NCBI GenBank assembly: GCA_036674765.1
Contig: JARVKI010000212.1
Span: forward strand, 1-14,908
Reading direction: 5' to 3'
DNA length: 14,908 bases
From: Seiridium cupressi
Taxonomy: Eukaryota > Ascomycota > Sordariomycetes > Amphisphaeriales > Sporocadaceae
Part shown: positions 1-10,204 of the stretch, one piece after another
Position numbering within the stretch: the stretch's first letter is position 1
How the letters are laid out: every line of letters begins with the position of its first letter
Notes under the pieces: model-generated
Told to the model about the DNA's origin: nothing
Databases searched by the model: none
Seen by the model: the letters and a program-made list of their open reading frames with translations, nothing else
Made by a program: the position numbers and the translations under genes

Positions 1-771
1 TACGTACTTTATTAATATAAATTTAATATTAATATATTATTTTAAAGTTTATTTTAACGATAATATATTCGTTATAAAATTAAATATTTATTACGAGTTA
101 ATTAAAAATCGGTTATTCGAATATAATTAAAAAATAAAAGTATTTATAATATTTAAATAAGTTTTAAATTTCCTTAATTATTTTATTAATAATATATACG
201 CAGTTTATAAATATAATTTTAAATAATAAATATAAGTTTAAATTAACGAAAGTATAGCTTCCTCTTAAGTAATAGAAATTTAAATAAAGCGTAAAGGGTA
301 AATAATTTTTTAAAAGAATTTTATCGGACGAGGATAAGTTCGGTAAGCTAGAAAATAAAGACTTTTAATAAGTTAAAAAGCGTTATAACGACGGTTAAAT
401 ATATAATTATCCGTTTCGCGGTTTAAACTTTATAATTAGCGAAGATTTTAAAACTATTATTAAATTTATTAAATAAATATATAACCGATTAATAAAGTAT
501 AATTCGGTAATATACCTTTATATTAAACCTGTTAAATATTAATTTATTTTTAATAATATTATTTATTATAAAAAATATATTTACAACGTAGTTATAACGG
601 TAATTAAATAATATATTAAATATATTAAATTAAATTAATAAATTAATATTATAAATAAAACGATAATAAAAACTTAAATATTATATTTTCGTTTTAATTA
701 ACATTTTAAATTTAAATATTTTAATAATTAAATCGCGTTAATTATACGTTTTTTAATTATAATTATAATTT
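1..771. other. AT-rich stretch with no supported gene
   Basis: This is almost entirely A/T with scattered CpG. The minus-strand frame of the next relic continues into it, but stops become dense below about 770, so no coding claim is made. Nothing else is recognised. Confidence 0.6.
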
Positions 772-1200
772 TAGCGGATTTTAATATAATATTTTAAATC
801 TTTTTATTTAAGCCCGGGTATTTTCCCAGCTCTTTAAAACGAGCTTATTAAAACCCTTACCGGCGTAAATACACGTAAAGTAACCCTTAATAAAATAGCC
901 TACCTGGGAAATATTACGTATTATTTTATACGATATTAATAAGTTTAATATTTTCTTAAGCCTATTAAAGGAGATTTCTCGCCGTATATATAATTTATTT
1001 AAAAGTAATTTATAATTAATATTTTACCTTTGCAAAATTTTATTTAATAGCTAGCTCTTCTTTAAAAGCTCTTTATAACGCATTTATTTATTAAATATAT
1101 ATATTTAAAACGCTTTCGTTTATATATTAAGCGTTAAAAAAGCATTAATTACGTTATAAATATAATAACTTTAAAATAAGTTTTTCTCTTTCTTTTATAA
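772..1200 (-). pseudogene. RIP-degraded coding relic, family unknown
   Basis: One minus-strand frame carries about eight TAA/TAG in roughly 143 codons, including a 71-codon stop-free run from 1023 down to 811. The reading is hydrophilic and protein-like: an Arg/Lys-rich part (around RYKELLKKS, then LYIRREISFNRLKKIL) followed by GYFIKGYFTCIYAGKG and ending near LVLKSWENTRA at 811. An in-frame ATG lies at 1081-1083, but the frame stays fairly open upstream of it, so it need not be the original start. All stops are TAA/TAG and fit former Gln or Trp codons. The Lys/Arg-rich N-terminal part could bind nucleic acid, which is inference only. I do not recognise the family. Stops become dense below about 770. 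A piece of a transposon protein is the likeliest source because RIP targets repeats. Confidence 0.5.
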
Positions 1201-2210
1201 GGTTTAATATTATATATATTAAGCTTTTTATTTTTTATTTAGTTAAAATTATATAAAAAATATACCTTTATTATATATCTTTATATATTAAGGTTATAAA
1301 GGTAAATTTACTTAAATACGTTTAATCCTTTAAAATAAGCTTTATTAATTTATTTAATATTTATTTAAAGTAATTATTTACCGTTTATATAAATAATTCC
1401 CTTTTTATAACCTGGGTTAAACTTTAAAGAATTATTACGAGATAGTTATATATCTTAATTATCGCGTTAAAACTTATTATAATATCGATTATAATTTACT
1501 AAATATTTTATAAATAGTTTACGGCGTTTTTTATCTTTATAAAAAGAGGATAATAACTATTAATCCGGTGGGCGGCCTTATTCGCGCTTTTATAAACTAA
1601 TACGTTAAAAATATCGGTTTTCCGCAAGGTTAAAAACTTCTTTTATATTAATTTAAATTAAAATATAAAACCTTTAAATTCCGGTATAATATTAAAGATT
1701 CTTTTTATAAAAAGAAATTAAGTTAAATTAATAATTAATAAGAAAATAGTAAATTAAAGTTTATATATTAAAGCGGTATTAATTTAATATTAGCATGCTT
1801 ATTAACTTTACTTTATTTAAATAAGTACGCTTAAGTGATAAATTTATAATTTACCGCCGATAAGATTGTAACCTTTATTCCTTTTAAACGCCGTTTAACT
1901 AAAAGTTAACTTTTAAATATTAATTTAATTAAACTTAACTTTAAAACAATTATATTTATAAGGCTTTTAATAAGAAATATAATTATTATTAATAATTATA
2001 ACGTTAGTATTTTTTTATTTTATTATTTTTATTAAACTAGTAAGCGGTATTTAAATAAGCGTTTAAAAATATTTTAATCGCTTATAAATCGATATAACGT
2101 TACGCGTATACGTAACCGAAGTTTTACTAGCTCGGATTTTTAATATTATTTTTAATTATATTTTATTAACTACGTTAAAATGGTTTTAATTAATATATTA
2201 TATTTTATTT
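1201..2210. other. AT-rich stretch with no supported gene
   Basis: This is mostly A/T with short CpG-bearing patches, for example 1565-1600 (a CCGGTGGGCGG patch) and 1851-1900. I found no frame clearly poorer in stops than its neighbours and no RNA gene. Confidence 0.5.
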
Positions 2211-2609
2211 AAAAGTAAAGGTAATTAAAAGCCGAAAAAAACACTTAAAAATTCGTATTTTACTAAAAAAACTTTAAATATAAGAATATAAATTAATATT
2301 AAAGTAAATTATATTATAAAAGATAAATTAAAGCCGTTTCCTTTTTAATAAAATTATATCTTTATTTAAATATACGTATTTTAATTATCTTTTCCACTTT
2401 AGCCTTTTTAACGAAAAACCGCAGCCTACCGCTTATAAACTTAATATATATATATATCCCTTTTGAATTATAACTTTTTCTTCTTTTCGAATCGTAAAAT
2501 TAGCTATAACTTTTATAATGCCTTTCTTTTCGCACTTTAGTAATAAATCCGCGGGTACGTTTATATTATCGTTAAATATTATATTAAAAATATATATTAT
2601 CGATATCGA
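2211..2609 (-). pseudogene. RIP-degraded coding relic, family unknown
   Basis: A minus-strand frame is stop-free for 58 codons from 2609 down to 2436, then continues with only a few TAA to about 2211. The best-preserved part reads INVPADLLLKCEKKG and then a charged segment around TIRKEEKVIIQKGYIY. This lies in a less-mutated patch (2461-2530) that keeps TTG, ATG and GCA. Downstream it reads AVGCGFSLKRLKWK after one TAA. Length and charge look protein-like, but no family is recognised. Upstream of 2609 there are several close stops, so the relic either begins near there or has lost its frame. It lies on the same strand as the 772-1200 relic, so the two could come from one element, but no shared motif shows this. 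Confidence 0.4.
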
Positions 2610-2699
2610 TTAACTTTATTAAGTATATTTTAATACTTTAAAAATAAAATTATTCCTTTATTTATAAAGATTAGTTTTTACGTAAATAATAATATTAAA

Positions 2700-3780
2700 A
2701 AAAAGTTATATTTAAAAATTTAAATATATATAAATTAAGTAAATTTTAAAAATAATTATTAATTTTATATAATATAATATTAAACCGGAATTATTTAATA
2801 AGAATATTAATATTTTAAAGTATTTAATATTAAGCGTTAAATTTAAAAGGCGCCGTTTATAAATCGTTTTATTAATAGTTATTTTAAAACGTATTATAAT
2901 TAACCGCCTTAGCCCTTAAAAGTATAATAACTTTATAAGGAGTATTTTATTATTCTTAACCCTTAAAGTAGGTTTGCCCCGGGAAATTATAAGGTAAATC
3001 GTCGTCCCGGATTTATTAAGGTATTTTATAATGACGTTAATAGGATTAAATTCGATATTAGATATTATAATGCGAACTTAGCTCCCGTTAAACCGTAAAA
3101 CGGGAGAGAGTTTATAAACACGAATTATAATTTAGGGAAATATTACTTAGCCCTTATATATATTACCGTACAGCGCTTTTAAAATATTCGTTTTTAAAAC
3201 GCGGGGTTTAAATAAATTTAATAAAAAGGGGTATAAAAGTTAAATTTAAACTTCTTTTATAATATTAAAAAAGCTAATATTTAAATAACCGGCTTTAATT
3301 AAAAGCTTTATATTTATTTCTTTATATATATGCGGTTAAAATCTTTAAGGCTTTTTTATTTTAATATATTAATTTTACTAAAAAAATGCGATATATATAA
3401 GAAATACGTATTAAAAGTTACGTAAACTTATTAATAAAAAATATCCTATTTCTTTTATTTAATTAAGAATTAAAACAGAGTTATTTATTATAAATATACG
3501 TATATTAATCTTTTATTATTAAAAATTGAATTATTTTTATAAAAAGGTAATCGTATAAAAACACCCCGTTTAGTTTTAATACGTATCGATTAGCACTTTT
3601 TTAGTTTAGTTATTTTAAACTTCGAATTAAATAAAATTACAATTCGGGTATTTCTTTTCTTTTTTTACTTTTAAAAGCGGTTAATACTTTATTAAAAAAG
3701 CTTCGCTAAAGTATTATATTAAAATAAAATAAAATATAATAATAAAGCTTTTATAAAATTAAACTAAAAGCCTGAAATAC
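2700..3780 (+). pseudogene. RIP-degraded coding relic upstream of a poly(A) tract
   Basis: A plus-strand frame is poor in stops between 2782 and 3085 (about four in 100 codons); the antisense in-register reading has about 14 in the same stretch. Protein-like segments include TLKVGLPREIIR (near 2960-2995) and VVPDLLRYFIMTLIGLN (from about 3001), with an in-frame ATG at 3031-3033. The same frame runs on with more stops (about one per 10 codons) to 3780. There it meets a 21-base A tract. A sense-strand coding relic ending just before poly(A) is what a non-LTR retrotransposon, or another poly(A)-tailed insertion, would leave. I could not find reverse transcriptase motifs in it, so the family is unassigned. 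A perfect 8-bp inverted repeat lies within it at 3082-3106. Confidence 0.35.
3082..3106. repeat. Perfect inverted repeat, 8-bp arms
   Basis: CTCCCGTT at 3082-3089 pairs with AACGGGAG at 3099-3106 across a 9-base loop. GC-rich arms are unusual in this AT-rich block. It has no T-run typical of a bacterial terminator and lies inside a degraded frame, so a function is not claimed. Confidence 0.6.
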
Positions 3781-3782
3781 GT

Positions 3783-3803
3783 AAAAAAAAAAAAAAAAAA
3801 AAA
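3783..3803 (+). repeat. Poly(A) tract, probable 3' end of a retrotransposed insertion
   Basis: There are 21 consecutive A on the plus strand, the longest homopolymer in the window. It follows a plus-strand coding relic and is followed at 3804-3840 by sequence that keeps CA and TG (CTACAGGCTACGTATGAATT), so the flank looks less mutated than the DNA to its left. This fits the tail of a non-LTR retrotransposon inserted into another sequence. A chance A-run or microsatellite remains possible, and I could not identify a target-site duplication. Confidence 0.5.
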
Positions 3804-4982
3804 CATAAATATCTTATAAGCTACAGGCTACGTATGAATTATTAACCCGAAAGATATATTTTTAAATTTTAATATATCGAAAATTAAAGAATTTAAGGAG
3901 CTTTCTTAATTTTAGCAAATTCTTTATTTATTTTAATTGAATTCACTATTAAGTTTTATAATCTTTAAACTTAAAATTAACTTTAAATTAGAAAAACCTA
4001 GTTTAATTATATAAAAAACGTAAAAGGATTTATAACCTTACTAATATTATAAAGCCGCGTTTTAAACCTTTAATAAATAAAAATTCAGCTTTTATTATTT
4101 ATATATTAAAGAAAAAAAATCAACCGTAAAATATTAAACTATTTATTTCGGTTAAAACTATTAATATAAAGTATTATTTTTTATATATATACGTATAATA
4201 ATCGGGAGTTTTTTCGGCGTTTAAACCCTGTTTATCTTTTTTAAGTTAGCGTATTACACCGTTTATATCGACGGTTTTAAGCTAATTATACCTTAAAATG
4301 CTCTTAATTAAGTTTTATTTATTAATAATAATCTTATCTTTAATAAAAGCTTAATTTATATTATTATTAGTTATTAATTACTTAATATAAGCTTAAATAT
4401 TACTTTTAAATAAAAGTAAAATAATATACTTTAAATACTTATTAATAATTAATTTCCGTTAATAAAAAGCGAGTTTATCCGCTTTTATTTCGTAATTATT
4501 ATAAATTTAAATTATAAATTATTTAAACGGCTGTAATAATATTAAAGAATTATTTACTAATTTATAAAAATCTTTAACCTCGGCTTTTATTTAAATATAT
4601 CGCTAAAATAAGCCATTATTAAAACTTATTAAATATACGAATTTAATATTAAAAGAAAGATTATTATATAAATTATATATTTAATAACTTTAAAACTTTA
4701 ACCGTTTTACGCGTACCGTTATTTAATAGTTTATATAAATATTAATTATTAATTAAATTATATTTTATCTTAAATTACGTAAATAAAATAATGGCTTTTT
4801 AAAATATAAAAGGGATATTTTAAATATAACGTTTAAATAATAATTTTAATATATTATCCGGTTTTAAAGTAAAAAAACCGTCTTATTAATAGTAATAATT
4901 TATAATAAGTCTTTAAATATATTAATTATTTTAATATATTAATTACTTATTAATAATATTTCCTTTATACTTTATTTAACGG
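3804..4982. other. AT-rich stretch, no confident gene
   Basis: After the short CA/TG-retaining patch at 3804-3840, this is AT-rich. The plus-strand frame in register with the 4983-5560 relic can be read back from it, including YIDGFK near 4264-4281, which faintly recalls an RNase H Asp-Gly motif. Stops are too frequent for a coding claim. It may be the 5' part of the same dead element. Confidence 0.35.
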
Positions 4983-5560
4983 TATATTATAATATAAAAC
5001 AGTTAAAATAAAAAGTATATTTAAACGTATTACGATTATAATTACATTCTCTTAGCCGAAATAGTTTAATAATCCGAATATTAGCGAGTAAATAAATACT
5101 ATTATAATTTACGGTATAAAAATGGCTAAATTATATATCGTCGTTAATATTACTATAATCTTAGTTTTTAATTTAGCGATTTTTAAAACTATAAGCGTAT
5201 ATAATATCCAGGCGGTAATTAATTATAAAAAACTAAGGCTTGCGATAATAAAAAGGCCTTAACGTTATAACTAAATAAAAAAAGTACTTAATATTATAAC
5301 GATAAATTAAGTATATTTAAATATTTAAATTAAAAAAAGTAATATATAACGGATTATATATAGTTATTTACGGTTATAAAACTTTATTAAGCTTATAATT
5401 TAGTTTTTTAAAAATAGCGAAAGTAAAAACGATATTAAAAGAAATACGACGGTAAAATTAAAACTTTTTAATAACGGTATATTTTCACTATTTTTAACGG
5501 GCCTTTACTATTAATAAGTAATTAATTAACTTGTCTGCGATTTAATATAACCTTTACGAT
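4983..5560 (+). pseudogene. RNase H-like relic of a possible non-LTR retrotransposon
   Basis: The frame is stop-free for 56 codons from 5092 to 5259 and includes an in-frame ATG at 5122; from that ATG to the TAA at 5260-5262 it reads 46 residues. The pattern MAKLYIVVNI followed about 25 residues later by VYNIQAVI recalls the Glu and Asp motifs of RNase H domains in fungal non-LTR elements (forms like AEL...I and DxQAxI). Both mismatches have a RIP explanation: the Lys (gct-aaa) can come from Glu and the Asn (tat-aat) from Asp by TpG to TpA. An Asn-Gly near 4983-4988 could be the degraded first Asp-Gly. Downstream to 5560 the frame continues with more stops. In non-LTR elements this domain cuts the RNA strand of the RNA/DNA hybrid after reverse transcription. 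No reverse transcriptase motif was found upstream, so the call is tentative. Confidence 0.35.
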
Positions 5561-5803
5561 ACCGTTTATTAAAATACTTAAAAGATAAGATTAATACGCC
5601 ATTTAAGCTTAAATAAAGTTATAATAGCGTTTTTATTTAATATAATAATATATAATAAGAAACCACGCTATTTAAGAGAAAAATTATATAATTATAACCT
5701 TTTTTATAACGTTAAAATATAACTTAACCTCTCGATTAATACGGTTAATAACCGTTGAAATTAAAAGTTCTCGGTACGCACGCTCTTTATTAATATATCT
5801 TGA

Positions 5804-6343
5804 ATTCGGTATAAAATAATAGGTAATAAAAATAAAAACTATAACGAGCGACGATATAATAATATAAAGGCTTTAAAACAGTATAAAGCGTTATAGTAAT
5901 AATAACTCGGCGAATAGTATAACGTTAAGTATATAGCTAAAAATATTACCAACCGTTATAATACGACTAATTTATATAAACCCCCGCGACTATTTGCTTT
6001 TGTAATATAACTCTACGATTAAAGCTTTATTAATTATTTAAAACGGCTAAATAAATAGGTTTAAAGTAAAGATTTAAAATAATACAAGGTTAAAGCAAAA
6101 ACCTTGCCTGCCGTTATTTATAACGTAATCGTTAACATTATTAACCCTAGATATAACGATATTTTTAACCGTTATAAACCTTATTAAGTAGAAATACGAT
6201 ATTATCGCTTTAATAAAAAGGAAAAGTTTAATTAAAATACTATTTACTTTTATAATATTAAAGAATAATTAAATAATTATTTTATAAAAAGGATTTATAA
6301 TTTAAATAATAAAAGTTATTAATTTAAAAAGTTTTAATAAGAG
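5804..6343 (+). pseudogene. RIP-degraded coding relic, strand uncertain
   Basis: The plus-strand frame after a TGA at 5801-5803 reads as a hydrophilic protein with about 16 TAA/TAG in 180 codons. It includes YKPPRLFAFVI (near 5978-6010), VKAKTLPAVIYNVIVNIINP (around 6090-6150) and IFNRYKPY. A cluster of four adjacent TAA/TAG near 5890 could be a former Gln run. The exactly antisense frame has fewer stops (about nine in 165) but reads as a very hydrophobic Ile/Leu/Phe string, which is what antisense of a Lys/Asn/Glu-rich protein gives. I therefore favour plus, with real doubt. It lies downstream on the same strand as the RNase H-like relic and could belong to the same element. Family unknown. 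Confidence 0.35.
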
Positions 6344-7269
6344 TAAATATTTTTATAATACGTTAATAAGCAGAAAATAAATAATAAATAAAAGACGATA
6401 ATTTTATAATTTTATAAGTAAATATTATATTTTATATAAATTAAAGCTTAAATTTATATAAGTATATAATTATTAATAATAGTTATAATAGGGAAATATT
6501 TACTTTTTAATTATATATATTATAATAAAAAGACGTATTTTCGTATGCTTTATAACGTATTTAGCATTATTATAATTATTTTTAATATTGCGTAAAATAA
6601 GCTCTTTTTTATCGGAAGCCATTTCTTTATTATTAAAAAAAGCTTTAAAGCGCGGATTTTTAAAAGGGAAATAACGGGCGACGTAAAGAATTAAATATAA
6701 GCCGTTTAATTAATAATTTAAATGGGGTATTAAGCTTTAAATAAGTGGTTAATATTATAGCTGCTTAATAACCAGTTAAAGCAGCCTTTAAACCGTAATA
6801 TTAAACTTTATTCTTATATTTATTAAGTTTAATAATATTTATTATATTATATAATTTGCGAACTTACCGATAAGTTAGCTTAAAGTAAGGCTTTTATACT
6901 TTTTTAAACTTTTATATATTTAAACGACTTTATAATTTAAAGCGATTATCCTTTTTACTTATTCGCTAAAATGGCCGTAATATAATATAATATAAAATTA
7001 TATATATTAAATAAATATTTAGTATTTCTTATATACGCTTAAAATTATAAAAGAGAAATTTGTTAGCGTTAATTTTTTTATAATATATAATTTAAAGCTT
7101 TTTAATATAAACTTTAATAGTCGTCGAAGAAAATTAAAATATTAACTATATAAAAGTTTAAATACGATAAGTTTATTAAAGAAATAATTTATAAGCTTTA
7201 TTTAAATAGCGTCCGGCTAACTTATAATTATTTATTACTTTAAAGTTTTAAACGATAATATTTATAAAT
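6344..7269 (-). pseudogene. Possible C-terminal continuation of the large minus-strand relic
   Basis: The minus-strand register used at 7270-8932 can be followed on, but with stops about every eight codons between 7270 and 6850, so evidence is weak there. Between about 6830 and 6550 it improves, with roughly five stops in 90 codons. That part reads FKGCFNWLLSSYNINHLFKA in a patch keeping TG and GC (6740-6790), then SPVISLLKIRALKLFL. Either the gene once ran this far, or a second relic lies at 6550-6830. Below 6550 nothing is supported. Confidence 0.25.
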
Positions 7270-7675
7270 ATATTAACTTTATATTTATACTTATTACGTA
7301 ATAAAATAAACGTTATATACGGTTTATTTTTTAAAAACGTTAAAGATTTTTTAAATAATTAATATTATTATTTAATTTATTTTATATAAAAGATTTAGCC
7401 TTTTCGCGGATTTAATACCTTTTTCGACGTAGTTATCCTTAACCTTTAAATTTAGCTAAAAAGTAATATTAACCCTTTTATTATTCGTCGCGTCCGTTTA
7501 ATATTAAAATACTAACTCTTTATATTCGTTTAATAATATATAATAATACTTATATTTATTTATTTAATTTTATAACTTTTTATTATTATTTTTATTAGCT
7601 TAATTATATATATTATAAATATATAGAAATTAAAACCCTTTTTTATTATAAGCGTTAATGTTATAATTAGCTTTT

Positions 7676-7790
7676 AGTGTCGGCGGTAGTGAAGGCGGAG
7701 CTGGCGGGTCGGGCGTGTCTTAGATATCGCTGTCGCCGTTCCCAGCGTCGCCCGGTACGCTAAAACATGCGTTTCTTAAGTAAAAACAAA
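7676..7790 (-). other. Less-mutated GC-rich island inside the large relic
   Basis: This is the most GC-rich patch of the window and keeps several CA/TG dinucleotides. On the minus strand it encodes the acidic Gly/Asp/Asn stretch (PGDAGNGDSD) and the proline-rich tail (PPAPPSLPP). High GC here partly reflects Pro, Gly, Ala and Asp codons built on CpC, CpG and GpC, which RIP at CpA cannot touch. Confidence 0.6.
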
Positions 7791-9285
7791 AGTCGTTATC
7801 GCTGTTATTATAGCTTAAATATAAGAATACGCTTAAATCGAGGAAATTCCCGTTATTAATTTAACGGGCGCTTAAAGCGTATTAAGTTATATTACTTTAT
7901 ATATTTCTTATAAAGATATTTAAAGGATCGTTTAGGTATACTTCTATTTCGAGATAATTAAAGTGGCGGTGCTTAGGCTTTAAATAAAATATAATAATAA
8001 GGATAATTTCTTTTTTACTTTCCGCCGTAGCTACTTTTATTTTTAAGAACGTATCTTTAAGTGTCGATATATTTTAAACCGGTAATTTATTAAATATTTT
8101 ACGCTTTTATTTCCATTTCCTTTTAAATATTATTATTAAATTAGAATATTTTAAATAATTGTTATATAAATATTAATTAAATTTATCGTTTTTTTACCAA
8201 CGGTTAAAACTATTTAATAAGCCGTATTAAGCTTATTTATAATTATTTTATATCTTTTTATCCGGGGATAAATATTAATAATACGCGTTATTAATTATAA
8301 TCGTTTCGGTTAATATAATTTAATTAAAGTTATTTATTATATAATTAATAATCTTTTTAAAAAGTTTATTATCCTATTAAAAGTCGTAAAAGCGTTTATT
8401 TAAATATATATTTACTAAATTAATAAAAAGAAATACGTTATTATATAAATCCGTATAAATATTTTTTAAACGGTTTTATTTAAGGAAATAATCTTTATTT
8501 ATAATATTTATCGGCTTATTAGCGAATTTAACTTTATATTATAAATTATAAGCGTTTATATTACCTTATACTCCTTTACTTTTAATAACACGGTAAAATT
8601 TTTAAAGTTATAAGTTATAATCCTAGTTTTCGTTTTTAAGAATTAAGCGTAATAACGATTATTCGTCTTATTTACGGTCGTTAGGATTACGATTAAGATT
8701 ACCCGAACCTTAAAGGTATTCTTTTACTTAATAGTCGATAAAACCCTAGTTATTAAACTTTTTAAGCGTGTTTTAAGTTATATCGCTACTTTTTCCAAGG
8801 TTATTATTAAATAACTATTTACCTAAGAATTACGGCCGGGTCGTATAAAATATAAAGCTTTTTATAAACGTTAAAATGTTAATTTTATTATAAGAAAAAA
8901 TAACCGATTAAGTATTAATATAAACGTTTAGCTATTTATTAAAATTATAAATAAATATAATTAAAAGTAGCGGTAATAAGTTAAAAGCGGGATATATTAA
9001 ATTACTTACTTTATATTTACTAAAAGTTTAAATTCTTTGCAAATATTAATAAAGTAATATTTAAAAGATAATTTTACCTTTACTTTAAAGTTTTTAAAAT
9101 CTTTATTTAAAGCGGCTTAATAACTTATTATATATAATTACGCTTTATCGGTAAAAAGATTATACCGTATTTATATTAAAACAGGGTTAAATATTAATAC
9201 GTTATTATTAAAATAAAGTTTTAAATTTATTTTAATATTAAGCTAGTATATTTCGTCTCCAGCTCTAAGCGGAGGGTTATTAATA

Positions 9286-9330
9286 GGCGGCGGAAAAGGC
9301 GGCGGAAAGGGCGGTGGAAAAAGCGGCGGA
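9286..9330 (+). repeat. G-rich minisatellite, about four 8-14 bp units
   Basis: Units run GGCGGCGGAAAA (9286-9297), GGCGGCGGAAA (9298-9308), GGGCGGTGGAAAAA (9309-9322) and a shortened GCGGCGGA (9323-9330). On the minus strand it encodes repeated Pro-Pro-Pro-Phe in the open frame of the large relic. The many GG pairs on the plus strand could form a two-tier G-quadruplex. It has survived because it contains almost no CpA or TpG, so its GC content is not evidence of recent arrival. Confidence 0.8.
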
Positions 9331-9554
9331 TTAAGGTTACTAAGGTTAATAAAATTAAGCGAGCGCGAGTCTCTATTAAAACGATAAAATAAATACGGTC
9401 CACCGTAAAATATAAAACATTTATAATTATAATTAACTTTATATACCGGGTTAAACGGTTTAGTTTTTAAAAAAGTAATAAACTTAAGAATTTTATTTAT
9501 AATTAATATTATTATTAAGTTTAATCCCGATATTAATATTAAAAATAAATATAA

Positions 9555-10204
9555 CTACGGCGGTAGCGTTATAATTTTGCGAATTTAAAGATAAAAAATA
9601 AAAAACTTACTTTTAAGATTTAAATTATCCGTTATAATAAACGGGGTTGGCTAAATACTTAGCGTAAGTTATAAAACAGTCGTATTTAAATCGTTATTTA
9701 TATTTTAACTTTAAAACGGAATTTTAATAATTATAATAAATAAAATCGTTAATATTATTATTTAAACGGTATATTATATAAATTTTATAATAATTATATA
9801 ATTATTTATATCGGTCGTAGTAATTATTTTTATTTAAATAACTTTTAACGATATAATATATAATAAAAACGTAATAATCGTCGTTTATAAAACTAGGTAT
9901 AAAGCTTAAATAATTTTATACGGTAGCACGCAAAAAACGATTAAACTCGCTTAAATATATATGTTAAAAGCCGTATATAAAACCCTTAACTTATTATAAG
10001 TCCTTAGCGGATAGCTTAAATCTTAATTAAATTTATTAAAATTAATAGTTTAATTTATTATACCGGCGAAATTAAGCTTTTTCTATCGAGTTATATATAT
10101 AACTTTAATATTTTCGGATATATAAGTAATTTATTTAATCTTTATTTTATTATAAATAAAGGTTAATATATAAGCTTTTATAAAGAAAACTAATTAATTT
10201 TAAC
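9555..10204. other. AT-rich stretch, no confident gene
   Basis: The minus-strand frame of the large relic meets a TAG at 9555-9557. A neighbouring frame is open just above it (reading NATAVVIFIFNINIGIKL), so the gene's N-terminus may lie here after another frameshift. Beyond about 9660 I see no frame worth calling. Confidence 0.4.

Larger units (their letters stand above)
7270..9554 (-). pseudogene. Large RIP-degraded gene relic with proline-rich segments, family unknown
   Basis: The upper part is stop-free for 103 codons (9554 to 9246). It reads YKCFIFYGGPYLFYRFNRDS, then a PPP-F repeat, then INNPPLRAGDEIY. A +/-1 frame change between about 9040 and 9005 joins it to a second register. That register runs down with sparse TAA/TAG, including a 58-codon open run (8073-7900) and a 46-codon run (7860-7723). 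Readable segments in order: LGKSSDITQNTLKKF, DYQVKEYLQGSGNLNRNPND, LSPDKKI, VATAESKKEIILIIIFYLKP, HRHFNYLEIEVYLNDPLNIF, CFSVPGDAGNGDSD, DTPDPPAPPSLPPTLKA. It is hydrophilic and charge-balanced, with no membrane segment or signal peptide that I trust. Total length would be over 700 residues. All stops but none of TGA type fit former Gln/Trp codons. No catalytic motif or family is recognised; a transposon protein or a duplicated host gene are both possible. Confidence 0.6.

Noticed and set aside
4201..4980. Reverse transcriptase domain upstream of the RNase H-like relic
   Set aside because: The in-register reading has frequent stops and I could not place any ordered set of RT motifs.
7118..7132. 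FFDDY as a reverse transcriptase YxDD motif (minus strand)
   Set aside because: The surrounding residues do not match any reverse transcriptase block, and stops are dense there.
8932..9009. GTAAGT...TAG intron in the large relic
   Set aside because: The interval is 78 bases, a multiple of three, so removing it would not join the two open registers; the lower register is also open through most of it.
9370..9425. CCHC zinc knuckle around KCFIFYGGPY
   Set aside because: Even allowing RIP changes (Tyr from Cys or His), the spacing does not fit C-x2-C-x4-H-x4-C.
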